From Nitrospira sp. (lineage in GTDB: Bacteria; Nitrospirota; Nitrospiria; Nitrospirales; Nitrospiraceae), in the NCBI GenBank assembly GCA_024760525.1, contig CP060499.1, positions 2,480,001 through 2,544,000 of the forward strand: a DNA stretch of 64,000 bases. The letters run 5' to 3'. The position numbers and the translations under genes are program-made. Each line of letters begins with the position of its first letter. The stretch's first letter is position 1. Below the pieces are notes generated by a model. It saw only the letters and a list, made by a program, of their open reading frames with translations, did no database searches and had not been told where the DNA came from. Below are positions 8,430 through 16,038 of the stretch, piece by piece.

Positions 8430-9782
8430 TTAGAAAATGATTGGTTTCCGACACGGTTCAGAGACCAGTAGACCATCTTGGAGGTGCGCCATCATTTGAG
8501 CAGTTCTGTTTTCCTGAGAATGAGCTTCAGCTTCGTCAGCCGCATCCAGTGTTGAGTATAGACCGACGGACAACGCAACCACCCCAATCATTTGCCATGA
8601 ATAGTATGCCGCTCCGGCTGTCGTGATTTCCGACACGATAACGACCGTGCCTATCAGTAGCGCATCGGTCGACACGATAGAATGGGCGCCGGCACTGGCG
8701 GGAGCTTTCCGAAACAGTGTGACGAGCCGAGTGCTTAGCAGCAGGAACAAGATGAGGATGGGGGCGAGCCCAAGAAGGCCCGTCGTCACCGCCAATTCAA
8801 TAAACATGTTGTGGAAATGGCTTCCTGCCGTGAGTTGCATTGGATATGTGGCATAGCCAGATCCCAGTAGAGGGGATTGCTCAAAGGCTTCCCACGCCTC
8901 CACCCAAATGCTCATCCGCCCATCGAGCGACCGAATGTTCGCCTCACTATGGCCACGTGTAAAGGTGGATGCCACTGCATCTGTAAACTCGGGGCTGACC
9001 ACAAACAGACCAACGGTGAGAATTCCAGACAGAAGGGCGACAATACCGGCAATCACACGCCTGTTTGGCATTCGCGCGAAGACCCCTACCAACACACAGA
9101 CCCCCAGGATAAATACAATAAAACCCGTGCGAGACCTTGCGGCATAGCACAAGACTAAACACGCGCAAGACCCAATCAGGTACTGCACTTTAGCCAAGAC
9201 TATGAATCTGGAAAGAGCCGCTAAACACAAAAGTGCCGCAATAACGCCGATCGTGTTCGCTCCCATCAAGAACGTCGACGTCACATCCAGCCGTTCGACT
9301 CTATTTCCCTCGTGCATCCAAGCATGTCGAGGATCGATAATTACAGCCACAACAACCCCCAAAAGCATCAGCGCACTCATGGCATAAAAAGATGTGAACA
9401 GCCTGCCGGGATTCCGGTCCTCCGTTGTCTGCGCGAACACAAGAAGTCCCCATAAAAGCACACCGCACGTTTCCACACTTCTCCAGAGTGAGTACATCGG
9501 TGTGCGAGAAACAGTGACGGCCGAGAGAACCGCAACGAGCGTGAATAGCGTCAGCGGCCAGAACGGCTTGGCAAACGCCAGTTTTAAACTATGTGGATTC
9601 CGAAGCAGGATCCAAAAGCAGTACGCCCAGAGGACATACACGCCCAACATTTGCGGATCTGTGAGCGAAGACTGAAATGTAATGGAATTTGTGTTTCTAA
9701 CCATGGGGAAAAAGGATCGTCCCAAAATGGGGAAGAACACGACCAGATAGAGAAGTGTTGCTTTCCAGGACATTCGACGCAC
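8430..9782 (-). CDS. O-antigen ligase/polymerase family membrane protein (Wzy/WaaL-like)
   Basis: Multispanning membrane protein of the O-antigen ligase family (Wzy_C). The 450 residues hold about twelve hydrophobic segments and a large periplasmic loop containing RSLDGRMSIWVEAWEAF, GSGYATYP and HFHNMFIELAVTTGLLG. The Arg and the HNMF(I/L)E motif are the features shared by WaaL, Wzy and PglL-type enzymes. Next to a flippase and in the absence of another polymerase gene, it most likely polymerises or ligates the exopolysaccharide repeat unit. The start is GTG at 9782 (GGGGG 4 bases upstream); an ATG at 9773 is possible. Confidence 0.85.
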   Translation of the reverse strand: MRRMSWKATLLYLVVFFPILGRSFFPMVRNTNSITFQSSLTDPQMLGVYVLWAYCFWILLRNPHSLKLAFAKPFWPLTLFTLVAVLSAVTVSRTPMYSLWRSVETCGVLLWGLLVFAQTTEDRNPGRLFTSFYAMSALMLLGVVVAVIIDPRHAWMHEGNRVERLDVTSTFLMGANTIGVIAALLCLAALSRFIVLAKVQYLIGSCACLVLCYAARSRTGFIVFILGVCVLVGVFARMPNRRVIAGIVALLSGILTVGLFVVSPEFTDAVASTFTRGHSEANIRSLDGRMSIWVEAWEAFEQSPLLGSGYATYPMQLTAGSHFHNMFIELAVTTGLLGLAPILILFLLLSTRLVTLFRKAPASAGAHSIVSTDALLIGTVVIVSEITTAGAAYYSWQMIGVVALSVGLYSTLDAADEAEAHSQENRTAQMMAHLQDGLLVSEPCRKPIIF

Positions 9783-9859
9783 ATGGCCCCCATAGTTACT
9801 GCCAAGGTGTCAGCTTGAACACAGCACAGTCAGGGCAACGACGTACCACTACCGTCTGA

Positions 9860-11005
9860 TCAAGGTGTCATCCGCAGAATGGGATTGGGTTCTGGCTGAC
9901 GGAATGGCCCATCCTGCAATGCCGCTATCTGTTCATCTGTGAGGTATTTGTAGAAGTAAAGGGCGATCCCTGTCTTCGGCCAAAGCTTACGAATTTTGAG
10001 AATGGTCTCGGCCAACCACTTGCCATCCCGAGCGAAATACTTCTGCCCAGAAACCATTTCATCGGGATTCGACATATTCGAAATCAAGAGATTCTGTTTG
10101 TCCGGATGGTTCAACTCTCGCCTCGTACCATCCATGGCGGCAATATTGATCTGCCTTGTGTAGTCCATCCGAAAAATCACATCCACAAGTCCGTTGTTAA
10201 CCCAAGAAACGCTGTTTTGTCCCTGAGTCGGCGGGGCGTGCCCGACAAACACATCGGCACTGAGTAAGAGATGAGGTTTTTTTGCTCTTACGGTTTCCGA
10301 TATCTGCCGAACCAATGTCGTGACAGCGGTCTCTTGATAGTCAATGAGGGACGGAACCTGATTGGGCAATACCTTAAATACCAACGTGTCCCCTTTCAGG
10401 CTCCTCTTGTATGTCTTGCTATACTCCTCTTCGCATTGCGCACTTGTGCAAAGGTCTATAGCCCGCACGTAATCCAAGTTGATTCCATCGATGTCGTAAC
10501 CAACTGTTACCTCTTCGACTAGTTTGACCAAGAGTTCCCTGAACTCAGGGTTGTGAACATCAAATGCCTTCTGAGGCATGCTTGGCAACGCGAACTCTGG
10601 GAAAATATCGCCTTGTCTCAGCACCAGGGTAAACCAGGGGTGCACCTCAATTCCCATCTCATGCGCTTTGCTGATGACATACCGCAAAGGATCAAAATCC
10701 GACTTGGGGCGATCCGCCAGCTTGGTGTCCCAGGGAGCGTGTTTAGAAGGCCACGCTGCACCGCGTCCTTGCCAAACGGTCGGCATATAGACATTGAATC
10801 CTGCATTTTTGATCCGTGACAGCACTTCATCCACATGTTCCTTCTTCGTCCATGAAGGAATGTCGCCGTCGAGGATGGCCCGCTTGCCATCGAACGGCGA
10901 TGCTGAGTGTGGTGGACTACCCTCCCCTCGCACCAAACTGCAGGGAAGGCACCAGATCAGCATGACAACAATGAAGACTCTCACGCAGTCCTTTGTGTTT
11001 CTCAT
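9860..11005 (-). CDS. Secreted glycoside hydrolase-like protein (GHL10/DUF187 type)
   Basis: Predicted periplasmic or outer-membrane polysaccharide-processing enzyme. A signal peptide is clear (VRVFIVVMLIWCLPCSLVRG). The body resembles the GHL10 (YngK-like) TIM barrel: KEHVDEVLSRIKNAGFNVYM, then a HPWFTL strand, and DIDGINLDYVRA, where the Asp in the last motif is the usual candidate catalytic region. In polysaccharide clusters such enzymes trim or release the polymer. The substrate is unknown, and activity of the GHL10 group is poorly established. Confidence 0.8.
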   Translation of the reverse strand: MRNTKDCVRVFIVVMLIWCLPCSLVRGEGSPPHSASPFDGKRAILDGDIPSWTKKEHVDEVLSRIKNAGFNVYMPTVWQGRGAAWPSKHAPWDTKLADRPKSDFDPLRYVISKAHEMGIEVHPWFTLVLRQGDIFPEFALPSMPQKAFDVHNPEFRELLVKLVEEVTVGYDIDGINLDYVRAIDLCTSAQCEEEYSKTYKRSLKGDTLVFKVLPNQVPSLIDYQETAVTTLVRQISETVRAKKPHLLLSADVFVGHAPPTQGQNSVSWVNNGLVDVIFRMDYTRQINIAAMDGTRRELNHPDKQNLLISNMSNPDEMVSGQKYFARDGKWLAETILKIRKLWPKTGIALYFYKYLTDEQIAALQDGPFRQPEPNPILRMTP

Positions 11006-11050
11006 CTCGTTCCACCAATCATGGAATACCCGCCTCCTTCATTTTCAGAC

Positions 11051-12181
11051 CTATTTCGACAGTTCAGTTATCCCGGTCACAAACCGCCGAACAGAATATT
11101 CGAGCTTCAGAGTATCGCTTTGGACCAAAGCTGAATGTTTCATCGCTTCAAGCCGGTCAGGAGAAGATAGGAGCACTCCTATCGCTTCGGCGTAATGCAA
11201 TGTATCCATCCTGGTGATGACGCCATTGCGCTCGGTCAGATAATCGAGTTCGGGTGAATGACCGGGAAAGTCCGTAGTGACCAGTGGCAATCCGAACGCA
11301 AATCCGTGAACGATGGCAAGCCCCACTAGACCAGGAATCACTAATAGATCGGATAGTGAACAGTACGCCGCTGTTTCTTTGGGATCTACAATCTCTCCAA
11401 AGAAATGCACGTCTTGAAGTTCGAGATCTCTTGCCATGTGCTGTAACCGGTTACGTTCTTCCCCATCTCCAATGATCAGGAGCGCTACATCTGGGTAAGA
11501 CTTCTTCAAGATCGCAAACGCCTCTAGGAGAAAGTCTGCTTTCTTCTCAGCGTACAACCGTCCTAAAAATAGCAGTACATGTTTTCCTTCCAACATCAGC
11601 TTGCGCCTGAGATCCATGCGTTGCGCTTTGCTGAGCTCTGCATGTGCCCTGTGCAGCTCTTCAACATCGATGGTGTTGTAATAGGGAATCGCCCACCCTT
11701 GAGGGACTCCGCGATCCCGCCAATAGTCGGCGCCCTTGACTGTATAGGTGATTAAGCCGTCTCCCCCTCTGGTCATGAATCCTTTCAGGATCTCCTTTAT
11801 CGTCGTCACGACTGACGGTCGAAGCTTGGCTTGGAAGTTATAGCCATGCCCCCACCAAATCCACGTCTTACAAACCCGTTTTCTCTTCGCCCAGAGATAG
11901 GGCACGGTCAGACACTGCAACTCTTGAGGTGCCACAACAATGTCGGATCCTGCTATCGACTGCTCCAAACCATTCACCCAATAAGAGCCCGATTTTATCC
12001 CACCAAAATAATGCGCTGGCAGAATACGATAAGGAAAAGATGAGGAGGATCTCTGTGTTGGAGTCACTGTGCAATACACATGAATATCCAGATCCAGCAA
12101 CCGTCCCTGGGCATACAACTCCTCGAAGAATCTTATGCGGTAGTGTGGGATTTCTCGTTGAATGATTGAGACTTTTCGCAT
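11051..12181 (-). CDS. Glycosyltransferase family 4
   Basis: GT-B glycosyltransferase. The 376-residue protein starts MRKVSIIQREIPHYRIRFFE, typical of the acceptor domain of WcaI/PelF-like enzymes. The C-terminal domain has HVLLFLGRLYAEKKADFLLEA, VALLIIGDGEER and a donor-site region LSDLLVIPGLVGLAIVHGFA. In that last motif the usual acidic EGFG(x)xxxEA pattern is replaced by PGLVGLAIVHGFAFGLP, a known variant in which the first Glu is not obvious. It is the first gene after the 582-base gap downstream of fcl. Confidence 0.85.
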   Translation of the reverse strand: MRKVSIIQREIPHYRIRFFEELYAQGRLLDLDIHVYCTVTPTQRSSSSFPYRILPAHYFGGIKSGSYWVNGLEQSIAGSDIVVAPQELQCLTVPYLWAKRKRVCKTWIWWGHGYNFQAKLRPSVVTTIKEILKGFMTRGGDGLITYTVKGADYWRDRGVPQGWAIPYYNTIDVEELHRAHAELSKAQRMDLRRKLMLEGKHVLLFLGRLYAEKKADFLLEAFAILKKSYPDVALLIIGDGEERNRLQHMARDLELQDVHFFGEIVDPKETAAYCSLSDLLVIPGLVGLAIVHGFAFGLPLVTTDFPGHSPELDYLTERNGVITRMDTLHYAEAIGVLLSSPDRLEAMKHSALVQSDTLKLEYSVRRFVTGITELSK

Positions 12182-12763
12182 GTCGGGACGAGGTTCTTAG
12201 CGCGGCGATGCATGCTTAGACATTGGGAACAAGCCCGATGCTTTTGCAGGGATATGAAGTCTGTTAGAAAAACCCTACCCCATTTTGCGTCTAGGACAAA
12301 CAGAAAATGGTTTTTTCAGACCGGCTCACTGCTGGTTCATCACTTCGGTCTGAAGGTTGAGCTTGCAGAGATCTCCCATTATTAATGGCGAGCCCATGTC
12401 GGAACATATCCATAGCGCTCCGTTGTTCATCACGAGTCACCCTCAGATGATTTCTGAAGGTCAGCGCCGATATCGCCACCGGCGATCGGCTGCACAGTAG
12501 TGTTCTATTCCGGCATCGAGAAATGGAGAGTACTGCAGAGGAGTTGCTTGATTGGCGCCCTACATCAATTCATACTTTTTATTTCTAACACTCGCTCCAG
12601 ATGCTCGACGATCCGCTCGGCCCTCTTACCGTCTCATTTTGTCGAATTGCCCGGTTCCTCCACTGTCCGGCCATCAATCGAGCAGAGTCAGACATGGCAG
12701 GCCCACCACCGGCATTTCTTCGGCTTAAACTCAGTGAGGACGGAGCAGAATGGCCGGAGATCT
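12182..12763 (-). other. 582-base stretch without a recognisable gene
   Basis: No frame here encodes a protein I recognise; short frames of 60-75 codons on the minus strand show no known motif. The stretch holds a perfect inverted repeat CCATTA-T-TAATGG at 12376-12388, a larger GC-rich hairpin at 12466-12490 (GCCGAT..CGCC with GGCG..ATCGGC, two-base bulge) and a possible terminator at 12280-12316. It separates the nucleotide-sugar genes from the glycosyltransferase genes and probably contains the promoter for the latter. It may also hold decayed sequence. Confidence 0.6.
12280..12316 (+). terminator. Possible weak intrinsic terminator
   Basis: CCATTTT and AAAATGG form a 7-bp stem with a 17-base loop that can pair further (GTC/GAC). 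It is followed on the plus strand by TTTTTT; on the minus strand a TTTTT run follows after 7 bases. The loop is large and the stem AT-rich, so efficiency is doubtful. Confidence 0.35.
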
Positions 12764-13735
12764 CTAGAAGTGCACTTCGCGGATCGGCTCGCGGTTGGTT
12801 CGAAACCATTGGACGGTTTTCTTCAGCCCGTCGCGCAAGCTATGTCGCGCTTGAAACCCGAAGAGCTGTTTGGCCCGGCTCACGTCGAGACACCGCCTCG
12901 GCTGGCCGTTCGGTTTGGTAGTATCCCACTGAATCTGGCCGGAGAATCCCACCTCGGCGGCAATCATCCCAGCCAGATCACGAATGGCGATCTCTTGTCC
13001 TGTTCCCAAGTTGATGGGCAGATCACCCTGGTACTGTTCCGCTGCGAGAAGAATCCCCTCTGCAGCGTCCTCGACGTACAAAAATTCCCGCGTGGGGGAT
13101 CCATCTCCCCAGAGGGTGATCGACGCGTGCCCCGCATCTTTTGCCGTCGCACATTTCCGTACGAGCGCCGGAATGACGTGAGAGGTCTCCAGATCGAAGT
13201 TGTCACGCGGTCCATACAGATTGACGGGAAACAGCACGATCGAATTAAACCCATACTGTTGGCGATAGGCCTGCGACTGGACCAGCATCATCTTCTTTGC
13301 CAGTCCATATGGGGCATTGGTTTCCTCAGGGTAGCCGGTCCAAATATCGTCTTCTTTGAATGGGATCGGAGCGAACTTGGGATAGGCACAAATCGTCCCG
13401 AGTGCGACAAACTTCTTGAGCCCCCGTTGACGGCCCACTTCGATCAGCTGCGTCCCCATCATCAAGTTGTCGTAGAAGAACCGTCCTGGATTGGCTTGGT
13501 TTGCGCCGATTCCACCCACGCGAGCCGCCAGATGGATCACCATGTCGGGCTTCGCGTCGCTGTACAGTTGCCGGACGGCGTCCATCCGCACCAGATCGTA
13601 GTCCTGGCTGCGAGGAACAACGACTTGCCGACAGCCTTTCGCCCGCAGTTGCTCGACGACGAACGAACCGAGAAACCCGGCGCCGCCCGTCACGACGACA
13701 CACTGATCTTCCCAAAATGAAATTCTATTCGTCAG
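12764..13735 (-). CDS. fcl: GDP-L-fucose synthase (GDP-4-keto-6-deoxymannose epimerase/reductase)
   Basis: Cytoplasmic short-chain dehydrogenase-type enzyme that turns the Gmd product GDP-4-keto-6-deoxymannose into GDP-L-fucose using NADPH. The Rossmann motif GGAGFLGS, VIHLAARVGGIGANQ, GTICAYPK and the catalytic Tyr-Lys in APYGLAKKM are present. The only GTG/ATG starts lie inside the first beta strand, which would remove the leading hydrophobic residues CVVV. A CTG at 13735, 6 bases after GAGGGGG, restores a full N-terminus (TNRISFWEDQCVVVTGG), and an in-frame stop lies just upstream. I therefore annotate a non-AUG CTG start. It follows gmd by 12 bases. Confidence 0.88.
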   Translation of the reverse strand: MTNRISFWEDQCVVVTGGAGFLGSFVVEQLRAKGCRQVVVPRSQDYDLVRMDAVRQLYSDAKPDMVIHLAARVGGIGANQANPGRFFYDNLMMGTQLIEVGRQRGLKKFVALGTICAYPKFAPIPFKEDDIWTGYPEETNAPYGLAKKMMLVQSQAYRQQYGFNSIVLFPVNLYGPRDNFDLETSHVIPALVRKCATAKDAGHASITLWGDGSPTREFLYVEDAAEGILLAAEQYQGDLPINLGTGQEIAIRDLAGMIAAEVGFSGQIQWDTTKPNGQPRRCLDVSRAKQLFGFQARHSLRDGLKKTVQWFRTNREPIREVHF

Positions 13736-13747
13736 AGCACACCCCCT

Positions 13748-14755
13748 CTAGATTCGCTTTCTCGTCCCATCCAGCTTTTCTTTTTCCGCGGCCAAATCCG
13801 CATCGACCATCATGGCGATTAACTCTTCGAATCGTACCTTGGGCTGCCATCCGAGTTGTTTCTTGGCTTTACTCGCATCTCCGATGAGCAGATCGACTTC
13901 GGTCGGCCGATAATACTTCTCATCGATTTTTACATGCTTTTTCCAATTCAATTGCAGCCGGTCAAAGGCCAGCTCCAGCATCTCCTTGACCGTGTGGGTT
14001 TCACCCGTTGCGATGACATAATCATCTGGTTGTGGAGCTTGTAGCATCATCCACATCGCTTCCACATAGTCGCCGGCGAATCCCCAATCCCGCTTCGCAT
14101 CGAGGTTCCCCAGGAATAGATCGTGCTGGGTCCCGAGCTTGATACGCGCCGCCGCTTTGGTGATTTTCCTCGTGACAAAGGTTTCACCCCGTCGCGGCGA
14201 TTCATGGTTGAACAGAATTCCATTGCACGCAAAGAGTTCGTACGCCTCCCGATAGTTCACCGTAATCCAATAGGAATACACCTTTGCGGCGCCATAGGGA
14301 CTCCTCGGATAGAAGGGGGTCGTTTCCTTCTGCGGCACCTCCAGCACCTTGCCGAACATTTCGCTGGATGACGCCTGATAAAACTTCGGTTTGAGCCCTG
14401 ATTCGCGGATGGCCTCGAGGAGCCGAATGGTGCCGAGTCCCGTGATCTCTCCGGTGTACTCAGGAATATCGAAGCTGACACGGACATGACTCTGAGCTCC
14501 GAGATTATAAATTTCATCGGGTTGGACGGTGCGCAGGATCCGGTTCAGCGAACTGGCATCGTTCAGGTCTCCGTAAATCAAGTGGAGGCGCCGGTGAGGC
14601 ACATGCGGATCTTCATAAATCGGATCGATCCGGCCCGTGTTGAAGGAACTGGAGCGGCGGATGATCCCATACACTTCGTAGTCTCTGGCAAGTAGAAACT
14701 CCGACAGATAGGATCCGTCTTGGCCCGTAATCCCGGTGATCAGTGCTTTCTTCAC
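13748..14755 (-). CDS. gmd: GDP-mannose 4,6-dehydratase
   Basis: Converts GDP-D-mannose to GDP-4-keto-6-deoxy-D-mannose, the branch point to GDP-fucose, rhamnose or perosamine. The 335-residue enzyme begins VKKALITGITGQDGSYL with the NADP-binding GxxGxxG. It has the GMD-specific stretches RRSSSFNTGRID, YNLGAQSHVRVSF and ASSSEMFG, the catalytic YGAAK, and NHESPRRGETFVTRKI. The start is a GTG at 14755, chosen because AAGGGGGA lies 8 bases upstream and because it begins at the first beta strand. It forms a two-gene operon head with fcl. Confidence 0.96.
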   Translation of the reverse strand: MKKALITGITGQDGSYLSEFLLARDYEVYGIIRRSSSFNTGRIDPIYEDPHVPHRRLHLIYGDLNDASSLNRILRTVQPDEIYNLGAQSHVRVSFDIPEYTGEITGLGTIRLLEAIRESGLKPKFYQASSSEMFGKVLEVPQKETTPFYPRSPYGAAKVYSYWITVNYREAYELFACNGILFNHESPRRGETFVTRKITKAAARIKLGTQHDLFLGNLDAKRDWGFAGDYVEAMWMMLQAPQPDDYVIATGETHTVKEMLELAFDRLQLNWKKHVKIDEKYYRPTEVDLLIGDASKAKKQLGWQPKVRFEELIAMMVDADLAAEKEKLDGTRKRI

Positions 14756-14792
14756 GCGCGAAGTCCCCCTTGAGCCTTGAATGAGGAACAGG

Positions 14793-14821
14793 ATTATTAC
14801 GTGCTTCAATTCATTTGTCTA
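14793..14821 (-). promoter_or_regulatory. Candidate sigma-70 promoter for gmd-fcl
   Basis: On the minus strand TAGACA and AATAAT are separated by 17 bases, each one mismatch from consensus. The -10 element lies about 38 bases upstream of the gmd GTG, inside the divergent interval between gmd and gspC. This is a visual match only. Confidence 0.45.
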
Positions 14822-14915
14822 CATCTTCCCGCGAAAAGATCGTTAACAAAAGATTCTTGCGGCCACCGATACCGACCAGGTACGATGCAGGAGAAGTAGA
14901 GAGAAAGGCAACGCC

Positions 14916-15836
14916 TTGGCCTCATTACCTCCGCAACACGCGCGTCGCGTCGGAATGTTTCTCTGCATGGTGGTGTGCGGTCTGCTCATCGCGCACTCAA
15001 TCAATGCCTTCGTTGCCGAGGCTCTGTATGTGATCCCCGAGCATCCGTCTGGATCCGGCAGCGGTGGATTTCCGGGCTCTCCGTTGTCGGCATCCTATTC
15101 ACCGGCACAGGCGGTGGACGATGTGCAAGCCAGCGGTCTGTTCCTACTTCCTCCTATGCCTCAGAATGGACAACCGAGTGCGACGAATTCTGATGGACGC
15201 GGTCCCTCCGGCACTCCTGTTCGCGCGTCCCTCGGCTTGGCGGCCAGGATTCGCTTGATCGGTATCGTGTTCGGCGATCAGCGCGGCATCTTTGCGATCG
15301 TTGAAGATCTGTCGTCCAAACAACAATCGTTATATCGCCTTCACGATTCAATTCTCGATCTGGGAGAAGTCAGCGAGATTCGTCGAAACGGACTCCTGGT
15401 CCGTCAAGGCAATGTCGAGGAGTTGTTGGAACTGGCGGTATCCGACAACCCGATCGCACCGGCCGGTTCTTCCGGCACGGTTCCTACTGCCGCCCAGGCA
15501 CCGACACCCGGCGCGCCTCTGCGAAAAATCGTCGACCGCCGTGAAGTGGAACAAGCCATGAATGATCTGCCGAAACTCTTGTCGCAGGCCAGAGCCGCCC
15601 CATTCATGGTGAACGGGACGATAAACGGATTTCGCCTCGACTACGTCGCTCCGGCCAGCTTCTATGAAAAAATCGGGGTTCAGGCGGGGGACGTGCTGCA
15701 ACGGGTCAATGGCGTCGATATCCGTGATCCCAGCACCATGCTGAGCTTACTGCAGCAACTCAAGAATGAGCAGATCGTCAAGCTCGACGTGGTTCGAAAT
15801 AATCAACGCTCGACGATCACGTACGAGCTTCGCTGA
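14916..15836 (+). CDS. gspC: Type II secretion system protein C (PDZ-type)
   Basis: Inner-membrane clamp protein that links the secretion platform to the secretin. The 306-residue protein has one N-terminal transmembrane segment (VGMFLCMVVCGLLIAHSINAF). A homology-region domain follows (RIRLIGIVFGDQRGIFAIVED, LSSKQQSLYRLHDSI), then a Pro/Ala-rich linker and a C-terminal PDZ domain with GFRLDYVAPASFYEKIGVQ and GDVLQRVNGVDIRDPS. The apparent start is a TTG at 14916 after AAAGG; Met14 (MFLCMV) is an alternative. It heads the secretion operon but is followed by gspE rather than the usual gspD. Confidence 0.88.
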   Translation: MASLPPQHARRVGMFLCMVVCGLLIAHSINAFVAEALYVIPEHPSGSGSGGFPGSPLSASYSPAQAVDDVQASGLFLLPPMPQNGQPSATNSDGRGPSGTPVRASLGLAARIRLIGIVFGDQRGIFAIVEDLSSKQQSLYRLHDSILDLGEVSEIRRNGLLVRQGNVEELLELAVSDNPIAPAGSSGTVPTAAQAPTPGAPLRKIVDRREVEQAMNDLPKLLSQARAAPFMVNGTINGFRLDYVAPASFYEKIGVQAGDVLQRVNGVDIRDPSTMLSLLQQLKNEQIVKLDVVRNNQRSTITYELR

Positions 15837-15949
15837 GACCATCGTTCCTGCTTCGTGTGTGTATTGTCCTTGACCCTCGCTCCTAACGGTTCTGAGCTAC
15901 GGCCGCTTTCAGCCCGCATTTTCAGTGATCAAGAACACGCAACGCAACG

Positions 15950-15966
15950 CTTAACGTTACGTTAAG
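15950..15966. promoter_or_regulatory. Palindrome upstream of gspE
   Basis: CTTAACG-TTA-CGTTAAG is a perfect 7-bp inverted repeat in the 202-base interval between gspC and gspE. Further AACGC half-copies lie immediately before it. It looks like an operator for a dimeric regulator, about 73 bases before the gspE start. No regulator gene was tied to it. Confidence 0.4.
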
Positions 15967-16038
15967 AATGCACGGTGTCCTTGCCAGGCCGTTGGAAGGG
16001 AGAGTATCTTTACCAATTGAGGGAAAGGCCAGGCGACA

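Noticed and set aside
13693..13695. GTG start for fcl
   Set aside because: It would remove the first beta strand of the NADP-binding fold; the CTG at 13735 fits better.
12500..13720. 406-codon plus-strand open frame
   Set aside because: It lies antisense to fcl, whose motifs are unmistakable; the plus-frame product has no recognisable motif and no ribosome site.
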